Source: CADEED01 sp039931065 (GTDB lineage: Bacteria; Pseudomonadota; Gammaproteobacteria; Steroidobacterales; Steroidobacteraceae). From it: a stretch of DNA of 64,000 nt. The position numbers and the translations under genes are program-made. Positions within the stretch are counted from its first letter, which is position 1, and every line of letters begins with the position of its first letter. Below the pieces are notes generated by a model. The model did not search any database. It saw only the letters and a program-made list of their open reading frames with translations, and had not been told where the DNA came from. The DNA lies in contig JBDTSP010000013.1 of the NCBI GenBank assembly GCA_039931065.1, positions 67,010 to 131,009 on the forward strand, given 5' to 3'. Below are positions 35,021-43,772 of the stretch, in pieces.

Positions 35021-36484
35021 TCAGGAAACGCGATAGTTAGGCGCTTCCTTGGTGATCTGCACGTCGTGGACGTGGCTCTCGCGCATGCCGGCGCCCGTGA
35101 CACGTACGAACTGCGGATTCTTCCGCATGTCGTCGATGCTCAGGCTGCCGGTGTACCCCATCGCGGCGCGCAAACCGCCGGCCAGCTGGTGGATGATTGA
35201 AACCAGGCCGCCCTTGTAGGGCACGCGGCCTTCGACGCCTTCCGGCACGAGCTTCTCGAGTTCGCTGGCGGTGTCCTGGAAGTAGCGATCGGCCGAACCG
35301 TGGCGCTCGCTCATCGCGCCGAGCGAACCCATGCCGCGATACGCCTTGTATGACGCGCCCTGGTACAACTCGACATCGCCGGGCGATTCTTCGGTGCCGG
35401 CGAACAAGCCGCCGATCATCACGCAGTCCGCGCCCGCGACAATGGCCTTGGCGATGTCGCCCGAGAAACGAATGCCGCCGTCGGCGATGACGGGAACCCG
35501 GTTTTCGACTGCGGCCGCGACGTTGGACACGGCGGAGATCTGCGGCACTCCGACGCCCGCGACAATACGCGTGGTGCATATGGAGCCGGGACCGATGCCT
35601 ACCTTGATGCCGTCGACGCCGGCCTTCACGAGATCTTTCGCGGCGTCACTGGTCGCGACGTTGCCGCCGATGATCTGCAGGTCGCCCCACTTGGCCTTGA
35701 TGCGCTTGATCATGTCGAGCACACCTTTCGAGTGGCCGTGCGCGGTGTCTACCACGATCACGTCGACGCCGGCTTCGCGCAGCGCGGCGACGCGCTCCAG
35801 CGTGTCGTGCGCGGTGCCAACGGCGGCGCCCACACGCAGGCGGCCGGAGGAATCCTTGCAGGCGCGCGGGAATTCCGTCGCCTTCTGGAAGTCTTTCACG
35901 GTGATCATGCCGCGCAATTCTTCGTTGCTGTTCACCACCAGCACCTTCTCGATGCGGTGTTTGTGCAGCAGCAGCAACACTTCGTCTTTCGGCGCGTTCT
36001 CGCGCACGGTGATCAGACGCTCCTTCGGCGTCATGACCGTCGACACCGGCGCATCAAGCTTCACTTCGAAACGCAGATCGCGATGCGTGACGATGCCGAC
36101 GACCTTGGCACCCTGCACCACCGGCACACCTGAGATGCCCTTCGATCTGGTTAGTTCGATGACCTGGCGAATGGTCATGTCGGGCGTAACGGTGATCGGG
36201 TCGCGGATCACGCCGCTCTCGAATTTCTTCACGCGCGCCACTTCGGCAGCCTGACCTTCGATGGTCATGCTCTTGTGAACAATGCCGATGCCGCCTTCCT
36301 GCGCCATGGTGATGGCGAGACGAGCTTCGGTGACGGTGTCCATGGCGGCGGACACGAGCGGGAGATTGAGCCGGATTTCGCGGGTGAGGCGCGTGCCGAG
36401 GTCGACTTCGCGCGGCAGGATTTCCGAGTAAGCCGGGACTAAAAGAACGTCGTCGAAGGTCAACGCTTCTTCAAGAATTCGCAT
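35021..36484 (-). CDS. guaB: Inosine-5'-monophosphate dehydrogenase
   Basis: 487 residues from ATG 36484 (MRILEEALTFDDVLLVPAYS), the family-typical N-terminus; the upstream open frame crosses two palindromes and is not coding. Oxidises IMP to XMP, the committed step to GMP. The (beta/alpha)8 barrel carries the active-site loop GIGPGSICTTRIVAGVGVPQ with the catalytic Cys. Two CBS domains (about 95-205) are inserted as usual. The substrate-binding flap YRGMGSLGAM is present. First gene of guaBA. Its promoter should lie in 36485-36708, which contains two REP-like elements. Confidence 0.98.
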   Translation of the reverse strand: MRILEEALTFDDVLLVPAYSEILPREVDLGTRLTREIRLNLPLVSAAMDTVTEARLAITMAQEGGIGIVHKSMTIEGQAAEVARVKKFESGVIRDPITVTPDMTIRQVIELTRSKGISGVPVVQGAKVVGIVTHRDLRFEVKLDAPVSTVMTPKERLITVRENAPKDEVLLLLHKHRIEKVLVVNSNEELRGMITVKDFQKATEFPRACKDSSGRLRVGAAVGTAHDTLERVAALREAGVDVIVVDTAHGHSKGVLDMIKRIKAKWGDLQIIGGNVATSDAAKDLVKAGVDGIKVGIGPGSICTTRIVAGVGVPQISAVSNVAAAVENRVPVIADGGIRFSGDIAKAIVAGADCVMIGGLFAGTEESPGDVELYQGASYKAYRGMGSLGAMSERHGSADRYFQDTASELEKLVPEGVEGRVPYKGGLVSIIHQLAGGLRAAMGYTGSLSIDDMRKNPQFVRVTGAGMRESHVHDVQITKEAPNYRVS

Positions 36485-36547
36485 GGGGTGTTCGGAGGGT
36501 AGCCGACGATGCGGGATTGTACGCAGGTCGACTGCGTCGGTAAACCG

Positions 36548-36596
36548 GTGGGGACTGGCTCCAATTTTGTTCCACAAAATTGGTGCCTGTCCCCAC
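36548..36596. repeat. REP-like palindrome (GGGGAC family, copy B)
   Basis: Two 23-base arms separated by TCC, with two mismatches. Left arm begins GTGGGGACTGGCTCCAATTT. Core GGGGACYGGCWCCAAWTTY is shared with the copy at 36640-36684, 43 bases away, in the guaB-xseA divergent region. Confidence 0.8.
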
Positions 36597-36639
36597 TCAA
36601 CGCCGGCCAGAACAAAGGTTTCCCTGCGGCGATTCAAGA

Positions 36640-36684
36640 GGGGACCGGCACCAAATTTCGGGACGAAATTTGGTGCCAGTCCCC
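36640..36684. repeat. REP-like palindrome (GGGGAC family, copy C)
   Basis: Two 21-base arms separated by GGA; a single mismatch that would be G:U in RNA. Left arm begins GGGGACCGGCACCAAATTT. It ends 24 bases before the GTG start of xseA, so it would lie in that gene's 5' leader or promoter. Confidence 0.8.
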
Positions 36685-36708
36685 GCCCCAGCCAATACAC
36701 TTCCCCTC

Positions 36709-38106
36709 GTGAGCCTCCCCCTCTTCCCACCCGAACCTCCGCGCGCGCCACCGCCCCGCGCCGAGCGCGACGTCTACAGCGTTTCCCGTCTCAACAAGGA
36801 AGTGCGCCTGCTGCTCGAATCCGGCCTGCCGCTGTTGTGGCTCGAAGGGGAACTCTCCAACTTCGCCGCACCCGCCTCTGGCCACTGGTATTTCTCGCTC
36901 AAGGACGCCGGCGCCCAGGTCCGCTGCGCCATGTGGCGGCAGCGAAACTCCACGGTGCGCTTCCGCCCCAAGGATGGAATGGCGGTCCTGGTCCGCGCAC
37001 GCGTTGGCCTGTACGAACCGCGCGGCGAGTATCAATTGCTCATCGAGCACCTCGAAGAAGCGGGCGAAGGCGCATTGAAGCGCGAGTTCGAGAAACTGAA
37101 GGCGAAGCTTGCGGCGGAAGGTCTGTTCGCCGCCGAGCGCAAACGGCCGCTGCCCGCCGTGCCGCGCCGCATCGGTGTGGTCAGCTCGCCGACCGGCGCG
37201 GCCATTCACGACATATTGAGAGTGCTGCGGGCACGTTTTCCGGCGGCCGGCGTTCTGCTCTACCCGACCGCCGTGCAGGGCGCGGCCGCCGTGCCCGAGA
37301 TTGTCAGGGCGATCGAGGCAGCCTCGCGGCGCAACGAATGTGACCTGTTGATCGTGGCGCGTGGCGGCGGATCGCTCGAGGATCTCTGGTGTTTCAACGA
37401 CGAGCGTGTGGCGCGAGCGATCGCGGCCTGCCGCATCCCGACGGTGTCCGGTGTCGGCCACGAGGTCGACGTGACCATTGCCGACTTCGTCGCCGACGTG
37501 CGCGCGCCCACGCCTTCGGCGGCGGCGCTGGCCGCGGTGCCCGACAAAGCCACCTGGCTCGACACGCTCTCGTTGCTCGAAACGCGCTTCCGCGGCGCGA
37601 TGAGCCGTTACCTGCGAACCCGGGGAGTGGCATTGGCCGCGGCCGCGCAGCGGCTGCAAATCTCTCACCCGGGCGCGAAGCTCGCGCAACATGCGCAGCG
37701 GCTCGACGATCTCGAATTGCGCATGCGACTTGCGCTACAGGCCTGCGTTCTCGGCCGTCAACAGCGGCTCGAGAATCTCAGCACACGGTTGTGGCGCGAG
37801 AATCCGCGGCATCGCCTGGAAGCGTTGTGCGCGCACGCGGCCGCGCTGCGGCAGCGGCTGGTGAGCGCCTTCGCGCGCCGCCTGAACGCGCTCGAGCAGC
37901 GGCTCGCCCTGGCTGCGCGCACGCTGGACGCGGTGAGCCCGCTCGCGACGCTCGGCCGCGGCTTCTCGGTAGTTAGCCGTGCCGAGGATGGTGCGTTGCT
38001 GCGGGACGCGGCACAGGTGCCCGTGGGCACCGAGATCGAAGCGCGCCTGGCGCGCGGCCGGTTGCGGGCGACCGTGACAAAGTCCATCGAGGGTCAGGAT
38101 GACTAA
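36709..38106 (+). CDS. xseA: Exodeoxyribonuclease VII large subunit
   Basis: 465 residues from GTG 36709 (family starts here; E. coli XseA has 456). N-terminal OB fold (YSVSRLNKEVRLLLE, LWLEGELSNF, GHWYFSLKD), then the catalytic core with GVVSSPTGAAIHDI, RGGGSLEDLWCFNDE and SGVGHEVDVTIADFVADVRAPTPSAAA, and a coiled-coil C-terminal half ending LATLGRGFSVV. Degrades single-stranded DNA with XseB, which is not in the window. No clear Shine-Dalgarno; a palindrome ends 24 bases upstream. Overlaps the M23 gene by 8 bases. Confidence 0.96.
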   Translation: MSLPLFPPEPPRAPPPRAERDVYSVSRLNKEVRLLLESGLPLLWLEGELSNFAAPASGHWYFSLKDAGAQVRCAMWRQRNSTVRFRPKDGMAVLVRARVGLYEPRGEYQLLIEHLEEAGEGALKREFEKLKAKLAAEGLFAAERKRPLPAVPRRIGVVSSPTGAAIHDILRVLRARFPAAGVLLYPTAVQGAAAVPEIVRAIEAASRRNECDLLIVARGGGSLEDLWCFNDERVARAIAACRIPTVSGVGHEVDVTIADFVADVRAPTPSAAALAAVPDKATWLDTLSLLETRFRGAMSRYLRTRGVALAAAAQRLQISHPGAKLAQHAQRLDDLELRMRLALQACVLGRQQRLENLSTRLWRENPRHRLEALCAHAAALRQRLVSAFARRLNALEQRLALAARTLDAVSPLATLGRGFSVVSRAEDGALLRDAAQVPVGTEIEARLARGRLRATVTKSIEGQDD

Positions 38107-38974
38107 CTTCGTTAGCCGTGGGTTGGCGGTCGTCTGCCTGCTGGCCGCGCAGACGGCCGGCGCCGACAGTTTCATCGCGCCACGTGTAGCGGCGGTGCCG
38201 GGCGGCGTCGTCAGCTTCAAATTGGCCGGTGCGCCCGATGCGCGCCCCATCGTCACGTACAAAGAGAAGCCGGTGCTGGTCGCGCGCAGCGCGGATGCGT
38301 GGCTCGCCATCGTCGGCATCTCGCTCGATACCGAGCCCGGCGAATATCACGTGGACGTGCAACAGACCGGCGCTCAGCCGCGGCAGCTCGCGTTCAAAGT
38401 CGCGCCGAAGCAATACCGCGTGCAACAGCTCAAAGTACTGCCGAGCCAGGTGAATCTTTCGCCCGAGGACGAAGCGCGCGTCGCACGCGAGACGCAGAAG
38501 ATGCGCACCGCGGTAGAGGCGTTCGCGCCCGACGCGCCGTCGACGCTGCGGCTCGCGGCGCCGGTGCCGGGTCCGCGGTCGAGTTCATTCGGATTGCGGC
38601 GCATGTTCAACGGCGAATCGCGCCGGCCGCACAGCGGTATGGATATCGCTGCGCCGACCGGCACACCGATCAAGGCGCCGCTGGCGGGCAAGGTGGTCGA
38701 CGTCGGCAGCTACTTCTTCAACGGCAACGACGTGCTCATCGATCACGGGCAGGGCCTGGTGACGATGTATTGCCACCTCTCGAAGATTCGCGTTGAAGTC
38801 GGTCAGGAACTGAAACGCGGTGAAGTTCTGGGTGATGTCGGCGCCACGGGCCGGGTCACCGGTCCGCACCTGCACTGGGGCGTGTCGCTCAACGGCGCCT
38901 GGGTGGATCCGGCGCTGTTCCTCGCGCCGCCGCCGAAAAAGAAACCCGCGACCGCAGCGCCGGACAAAAAGTAA
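38099..38974 (+). CDS. M23 family metallopeptidase (secreted)
   Basis: 291 residues with an N-terminal signal peptide (up to about TAGA). The catalytic LytM/M23 domain (about 155-270) is complete: zinc ligands in RPHSGMDIAAP and in the HLHWG motif, with the YCHLS segment between. An N-terminal Ig-like domain (about 25-115) precedes it. It would cut peptidoglycan cross-links in the periplasm. The start overlaps xseA by 8 bases in another frame, so it is probably cotranscribed. The C-terminal tail is Lys/Pro rich. Confidence 0.92.
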   Translation: MTNFVSRGLAVVCLLAAQTAGADSFIAPRVAAVPGGVVSFKLAGAPDARPIVTYKEKPVLVARSADAWLAIVGISLDTEPGEYHVDVQQTGAQPRQLAFKVAPKQYRVQQLKVLPSQVNLSPEDEARVARETQKMRTAVEAFAPDAPSTLRLAAPVPGPRSSSFGLRRMFNGESRRPHSGMDIAAPTGTPIKAPLAGKVVDVGSYFFNGNDVLIDHGQGLVTMYCHLSKIRVEVGQELKRGEVLGDVGATGRVTGPHLHWGVSLNGAWVDPALFLAPPPKKKPATAAPDKK

Positions 38975-39020
38975 GGGGACAGTCCCCATTTTCTGTCCGC
39001 AGAAAATGGGGGCTGTCCCC
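38975..39020. repeat. REP-like palindrome (GGGGAC family, copy D), possible bidirectional terminator
   Basis: 20-base arms (GGGGACAGTCCCCATTTTCT and its complement with one G:U mismatch) around a 6-base loop GTCCGC. It begins immediately after the M23 TAA and ends 24 bases before the stop of der on the other strand. Same core as copy A at 11418. Confidence 0.8.
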
Positions 39021-39044
39021 TCTTGCTTGCCCCTCTTGGGCTAT

Positions 39045-40517
39045 CTACTTGCGTTTCTTCGCACGCCCGCGCGGCGCGCCCAGTTGTTTCGTGCCGCCGC
39101 CTTTTTTCTTGGGCGGACGTTTGGCGCGATCCTTGGTGATGCGCCGCTCGCGCCGTTCCTTCTGCGAAGTCTTCAAGCCGCGTTTTTCCTTGGGCTTGTC
39201 CTTCAGGAACGGATTGACGTCGCTGCGGAAATCCACCATCACCGGTGTGGCGAACAGATCGAACTCGTCGCGAAACATGTTCGCGAGATAACGCTTGTAG
39301 GATTCGGGCACGTGCGCCGCCTGGCTGCCGTGCACGATGATGCGCGGCGGATTTTTTCCGCCCTGGTGCGCGTAACGCAGGCGGATGCGCCGCCCGCGCA
39401 CGATCGGCGGCTGGTGCTGCGTCATCGCCCGCTCCATCGCCTTGGTGAGCTGCGGCGTCTTCATCTGCCGCATCGCCGCTTCGTAGGCGCGGATCATCGA
39501 GGCGACCAGGTCGCCGACGCCGGTGCCGTGCCGCGCGCTGATGAAATGCATGGGCGCCCACGGTACGAAATCGAGCTTCAGCGACAGCAGGCGGCGGATG
39601 TCGTCGCGCTTCTCGACGGGGATGTTGTCCCACTTGTTCACGGTGAGGATCAGCGCGCGGCCGCGCGACAACGCGATGCCCAGCACACTCGCGTCCTGCT
39701 CGCCGATGGAATCCTGCGCGTCGACCACCATGGTGACCACGTGCGCCTCGGCAATGGCCTGCAACGTTTTCGACACGGAGAGGACTTCGATTTCGTCGTC
39801 GATCTTCGCCCGGCGCCGCACGCCTGCAGTATCGATCAGGGTGAACTCGCGCCCGTCGCGCTCGAACGGCACGAGAATGCTGTCGCGGGTGGTGCCCGCC
39901 ACTTCGCTGGTGATCAACCGCTCGTCGCCGATGAGGCGGTTGATGAGCGTCGACTTGCCGACGTTCGGCCGGCCGATGACGGCGATGCGGATGCGCCCGT
40001 CTTCGTTCTGCTCGCCCGGCGGCACGTTCGGAAAGCCCGCGAGCACGACCTCCATGAGCTCTTCGCAACCCATCCCGTGGGTCGCGGCGATCGGGTACGG
40101 CTCGCCGAGTCCGATGCTGTGGAAATCCGAGCCCGCCATGCCGGCCTCGAGACCTTCGGCCTTGTTGACGGCGAGGAACACGGGTTTGCCCGAGCGGCGC
40201 AATTCGTTGGCGAAAAATTGATCCTGCGGCGTGAGACCGGCGCGCGCGTCGGCGACGAAGATCAGCCGGTCGGCTTCCGTGATGGCGTGTTCGGTCTGGA
40301 TGCGCATCAACGCGTCCATGCCCATCGGGTTTTCCACCAACCCGCCGGTGTCGATACACACGTATTGCACCGGGCCTAATTTCCCGTAGCCGTACTGGCG
40401 GTCGCGAGTGACGCCGGGCACGTCGGCCACGATGGCATCACGTGTCTGCGTGAGTGTGTTGAACAGCGTGGACTTGCCGACGTTCGGCCGCCCGACGATC
40501 GCGATGACCGGAAGCAT
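39045..40517 (-). CDS. der: Ribosome biogenesis GTPase Der (EngA)
   Basis: 490 residues. Essential GTPase for 50S assembly. Two tandem GTPase domains: G1 GRPNVGKSTLFN (about 8) and GRPNVGKSTLIN (about 185), with DTGG/DTAG switch motifs and NKAE/NKWD specificity motifs, followed by the KH-like domain (about 360-440; RIIVHGSQAAHVPESYKRY). The C-terminal tail is Lys/Arg rich. Last gene of the long leftward operon; converges on the M23 gene. Confidence 0.98.
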   Translation of the reverse strand: MLPVIAIVGRPNVGKSTLFNTLTQTRDAIVADVPGVTRDRQYGYGKLGPVQYVCIDTGGLVENPMGMDALMRIQTEHAITEADRLIFVADARAGLTPQDQFFANELRRSGKPVFLAVNKAEGLEAGMAGSDFHSIGLGEPYPIAATHGMGCEELMEVVLAGFPNVPPGEQNEDGRIRIAVIGRPNVGKSTLINRLIGDERLITSEVAGTTRDSILVPFERDGREFTLIDTAGVRRRAKIDDEIEVLSVSKTLQAIAEAHVVTMVVDAQDSIGEQDASVLGIALSRGRALILTVNKWDNIPVEKRDDIRRLLSLKLDFVPWAPMHFISARHGTGVGDLVASMIRAYEAAMRQMKTPQLTKAMERAMTQHQPPIVRGRRIRLRYAHQGGKNPPRIIVHGSQAAHVPESYKRYLANMFRDEFDLFATPVMVDFRSDVNPFLKDKPKEKRGLKTSQKERRERRITKDRAKRPPKKKGGGTKQLGAPRGRAKKRK

Positions 40518-40550
40518 GGGAAACTTTGTTAGCTTGGGAGTGCGGTGGCG

Positions 40551-41810
40551 TCAGCCACCGGGAGAACGCGTCGGGCCGTCTGCTTCACTGGCCGGGGCCG
40601 CAGGTTGGGTCTCCTCGGGGGCGGCCTTCTTCCGGGCCTTCTCGGCCTTGGCGGCGCGCGCGGCAATGGGCAACCCTTGCAAAGCCACCAGATCGCCCTG
40701 GTCGGTGAGCAGGTAGACGATGCCGTTCACCGCAATGGGCGCGTTGGTCACGCGATCGCCGCCGGTCTTGATGCGCCCGGCAAGTGTGCCGGTGGTGCGA
40801 TCGAACCAGTGCACGTAGCCCTCGAGATCGGCAACCGCCACGAACTCGCCGGCCACAGCGGGGGCCGACAGCGAACGCCGCTTGAGCACGTCGTTGCGCC
40901 ACACCTCGACGCCGGTGCGGCGCTTGAGCGCCACGAGCTCGCCGCCGGAGGTGGAAACGTAGAGCTGCTCATCGTCGACGTCGACGCCGCGATAACTCGA
41001 CAGGTCGCGCGTCCACCAGATCTGGCCGGAATCGAGCGCCAGCATCGCCGCGCGACCCTGGAAGCCCGCGACGAACACGTCATCGCCCGAGACTTTGACG
41101 GCCGCGTCGATATCGTTGAGGCGTTCGAGTTCGGTGCGGCCATGCGAAGGCGAAACGGGTGAATCCCACACGGTCGCGCCATCGGCCAGGCTGACGGCGA
41201 GCACGCGGCCGTTGTCGAAGCCGGAGATCGCAAGGTCGCGCACCACCACCGGCGCGGCGACGCCACGCAGCGTGAGGCGCGGAATCTGCTGCTCGGTCGA
41301 CCAGACTTCCTTGCCGTCGGCCAACGCCAGCGCACGCAGCTTGCCATCGACGGTTCGCACCACGACCTCGGTCGCGGACACGGCGGGTGACGAAAGAACC
41401 TCGCCCTTCACGTCGGCACGCCAGCGCTCGGCGCCGTTCGCGGCCGCGAGCGCGATCACCTGGCCATCGGCGGAGCCGACCGCCACGGTGTCACCGCCGA
41501 AACCGGTGCCGCCCGCCAGCTCGATCTTGGTTTCGACACGCCACACTTGTTTGCCGGTCTTGAGGTCGAACGCGGCGACATCGCCATCACGGCCGGCCGC
41601 GAACAAGCGGTCTTCGGAGCTGGCGAGGCCCAGCCCCAGGCGCAGCTTCTTGCCGCCGCCACCGACACTGGCGCCCCACAGTTTCTGCACGTGCACCGTC
41701 GGGTTGTCGATGTCGGTGAGCTCGGCCGGCTTTTCGACTTTCTTTTCCTTCGAATCGCAGGCCGCGAGCGCGAGCAGCGCCGCCAGGGCCAACAAGCTGA
41801 TTTTTTTCAT
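40551..41810 (-). CDS. bamB: Outer-membrane assembly lipoprotein BamB
   Basis: 419 residues. Lipobox ALAAC (about residue 18). The rest is an eight-bladed WD-like propeller with repeated W(R/S)xxx and VYxxxxxGxVxALDxxTG phrases. It bridges BamA and incoming beta-barrel proteins. The C-terminal 45-residue tail rich in Lys, Ala and Pro is longer than in E. coli BamB (392 residues). Standard position between yfgM and der. Confidence 0.95.
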   Translation of the reverse strand: MKKISLLALAALLALAACDSKEKKVEKPAELTDIDNPTVHVQKLWGASVGGGGKKLRLGLGLASSEDRLFAAGRDGDVAAFDLKTGKQVWRVETKIELAGGTGFGGDTVAVGSADGQVIALAAANGAERWRADVKGEVLSSPAVSATEVVVRTVDGKLRALALADGKEVWSTEQQIPRLTLRGVAAPVVVRDLAISGFDNGRVLAVSLADGATVWDSPVSPSHGRTELERLNDIDAAVKVSGDDVFVAGFQGRAAMLALDSGQIWWTRDLSSYRGVDVDDEQLYVSTSGGELVALKRRTGVEVWRNDVLKRRSLSAPAVAGEFVAVADLEGYVHWFDRTTGTLAGRIKTGGDRVTNAPIAVNGIVYLLTDQGDLVALQGLPIAARAAKAEKARKKAAPEETQPAAPASEADGPTRSPGG

Positions 41811-41833
41811 CGGGGAGTACTCAGGATTCTGTT

Positions 41834-42487
41834 TCAGGATTCTTCCGGACTGGCGGGCGGTGTGCCGCCCAGGTCGCGGATCTTGAGGTCGAGTAGTTCG
41901 GTGTCGACGCGGCCCTTGTTTTCACCGTTACGCGCGGAGAGATATTCGCGCAGTGCACCGCTGCGATCACCCTTGGCGAGCAACACGTCGCCGCGTGCGT
42001 CGGCGAAGCGCGGCGCGAACTCGCCCACCTCGTCGACCTTGAGCGTGGCGAGCGCATCGTCGTATTTGCCCTGCGCGGACTGCACCCGCGCCAGGCGCAT
42101 GCGCGCGATCATCTTGATTTCCTGCTCGGAGGCCGTGTCCATCACGGTCTTGAGACTCGTCGCGGCCTTGTCGAGTTCATTCGCGTCCACCTGGATTCGC
42201 GCCGCGACCAGGTTGCCGAGCGCCGCATACGGCGTCCAGGCGTATTCCCGGTTGAGTTCGGCCGCCAATGTCTCGCCGCGGGTGCGATCGTTGCGCGTGA
42301 AGGCGTCGAGCAATTCCTCGTACCGCGCCGAGGCGGTTTCAGCCTGCGTCACCTTGCGTTCCTGGTACCAACGGTAGCCGCCGAGCCCGCCCGCGCCGAT
42401 CGCGATGCCCGCGATGATCCACAGGCCATTGCCCTTGAGCCACTCTTTGGCCCGTTCCCATTGTTCCGCTTCGCTGTATTCGCTCAC
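41834..42487 (-). CDS. yfgM: YfgM family inner-membrane TPR protein
   Basis: 217 residues from GTG 42487, preceded by CAGGAG and overlapping the hisS stop (GTGA); a longer upstream reading lies inside hisS. N-terminal segment SEYSEAEQWERAKEWLKGNG, one membrane helix (LWIIAGIAIGAGGLGGYRW), then periplasmic TPR-like repeats. YfgM works with the periplasmic chaperone network and the Sec translocon (PpiD partner). Gene position hisS-yfgM-bamB is the conserved one. Confidence 0.92.
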   Translation of the reverse strand: MSEYSEAEQWERAKEWLKGNGLWIIAGIAIGAGGLGGYRWYQERKVTQAETASARYEELLDAFTRNDRTRGETLAAELNREYAWTPYAALGNLVAARIQVDANELDKAATSLKTVMDTASEQEIKMIARMRLARVQSAQGKYDDALATLKVDEVGEFAPRFADARGDVLLAKGDRSGALREYLSARNGENKGRVDTELLDLKIRDLGGTPPASPEES

Positions 42488-43767
42488 GTCGATCTCCTGA
42501 AAAACTCTTCGACCCGCGCGCCCAATTCGGCGACGGGGTGTTCTGTCTGTGTGGTCTCGGCGCCGCGCAAAGGTTTCAACGCGATCACTCCGCGGGCCAG
42601 CTCGTCCTCTCCCACGATCAACGCCAGCCGGGCGCCGGACTCGTCGGCGCGGCGGAACTGTGTCTTGAACTTGGCCGAACCGCAATGGAGGACGATGCCG
42701 CGGCCCGGAAATGCATCGCGCAGTTGTTCCGCCATCACCAGGGCGGCGCGCTGGCCGGCCTCCCCCTGCGCCATGACGAATACGTCGGGAGGCTGGGGCT
42801 TGGGGTCCATGCCGGCGAGCCGGACCAACTCCGTCACCCGCTCGACGCCCATGGCGAAACCGACCGCCGGAGTCGATTCACCACCCATCTGCGCGATCAG
42901 CCCGTCGTAGCGGCCACCGGAACAGACCGCATCCTGGGAACCGAGCGCGTCGGTGGTCCACTCGAACACCGTGCGCGAGTAGTAGTCGAGACCGCGCACC
43001 AGCCGGGGGTTCACGGTGTAGGGAATACCGAGCGCATCGAGCCCCGCGCGCAGTTCGGCGAAGTGCGCCTTCGATTCGTCATCGAGGTGATCGGTGAGCA
43101 CCGGTGCGTTCGCCACGATCGCCTGCGTCGGCAGATGTTTGCTGTCGAGGATGCGCAGCGGATTGCCGTCGAGCCGGCGTTTGCCGTCGGCGTCGAGCGC
43201 ATCGGGATACTGGCGAAAGTAGTTCTGCAGCAGTTCGCGGTATGCCTTGCGCGATTCGGACGTGCCGAGCGAATTGATCTGCAGCTTGACGCGTGTCAGG
43301 CCTAACAACTTCCAGAGGCGCGCGGTGAGCGCGATCAACTCGATGTCGACATCCGGACCCATGAAACCGATGGCCTCGACGTCGATCTGGTTGAACTGGC
43401 GGTACCGGCCCTTCTGCGGCTTCTCGTGCCGGAACATCGGGCCCTGGCACCAGAGTTTGAGGCGTGCGCCGCGCAACAAGCCGTTGGAGATCGCCGCCCG
43501 CACGATGCCGGCCGTCGCTTCCGGCCGCAGCGTCAGGCTGTCGCCGCCCAGGTCGGTGAAGGTGTACATCTCCTTCTCGACCACGTCGGTGTATTCACCG
43601 ATCGCGCGTTTGAACAGTTCAGTGTGTTCGACCACCGGTACGCGGATCTCGCCGTAGCCATAGGAGGCCAGCAACGTGGCGAAGGTGCGCTCGACGTGTT
43701 GCCAGACGTCGATGTCCGCGCCGAGAACGTCTTTCATGCCGGTGACCGGCTGGATATTGCGACTCAT
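42484..43767 (-). CDS. hisS: Histidyl-tRNA synthetase
   Basis: 427 residues from ATG 43767. Class II synthetase with motif 2 (MFRHEKPQKGRYRQFNQIDVEAIG), the histidine-A motif RGLDYYSRTVFE and motif 3 (AVGFAMGVERV), then the anticodon-binding domain. Follows rodZ by 5 bases and is coupled to yfgM. The gene ispG that usually stands between rodZ and hisS in this cluster is absent. Confidence 0.98.
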   Translation of the reverse strand: MSRNIQPVTGMKDVLGADIDVWQHVERTFATLLASYGYGEIRVPVVEHTELFKRAIGEYTDVVEKEMYTFTDLGGDSLTLRPEATAGIVRAAISNGLLRGARLKLWCQGPMFRHEKPQKGRYRQFNQIDVEAIGFMGPDVDIELIALTARLWKLLGLTRVKLQINSLGTSESRKAYRELLQNYFRQYPDALDADGKRRLDGNPLRILDSKHLPTQAIVANAPVLTDHLDDESKAHFAELRAGLDALGIPYTVNPRLVRGLDYYSRTVFEWTTDALGSQDAVCSGGRYDGLIAQMGGESTPAVGFAMGVERVTELVRLAGMDPKPQPPDVFVMAQGEAGQRAALVMAEQLRDAFPGRGIVLHCGSAKFKTQFRRADESGARLALIVGEDELARGVIALKPLRGAETTQTEHPVAELGARVEEFFRRST

Positions 43768-43772
43768 GTTGG

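Noticed and set aside
38820..40379. Long plus-strand frame opposite der
   Set aside because: Der is unmistakable on the other strand; the antisense reading has no family motif and overlaps the M23 gene and a palindrome.
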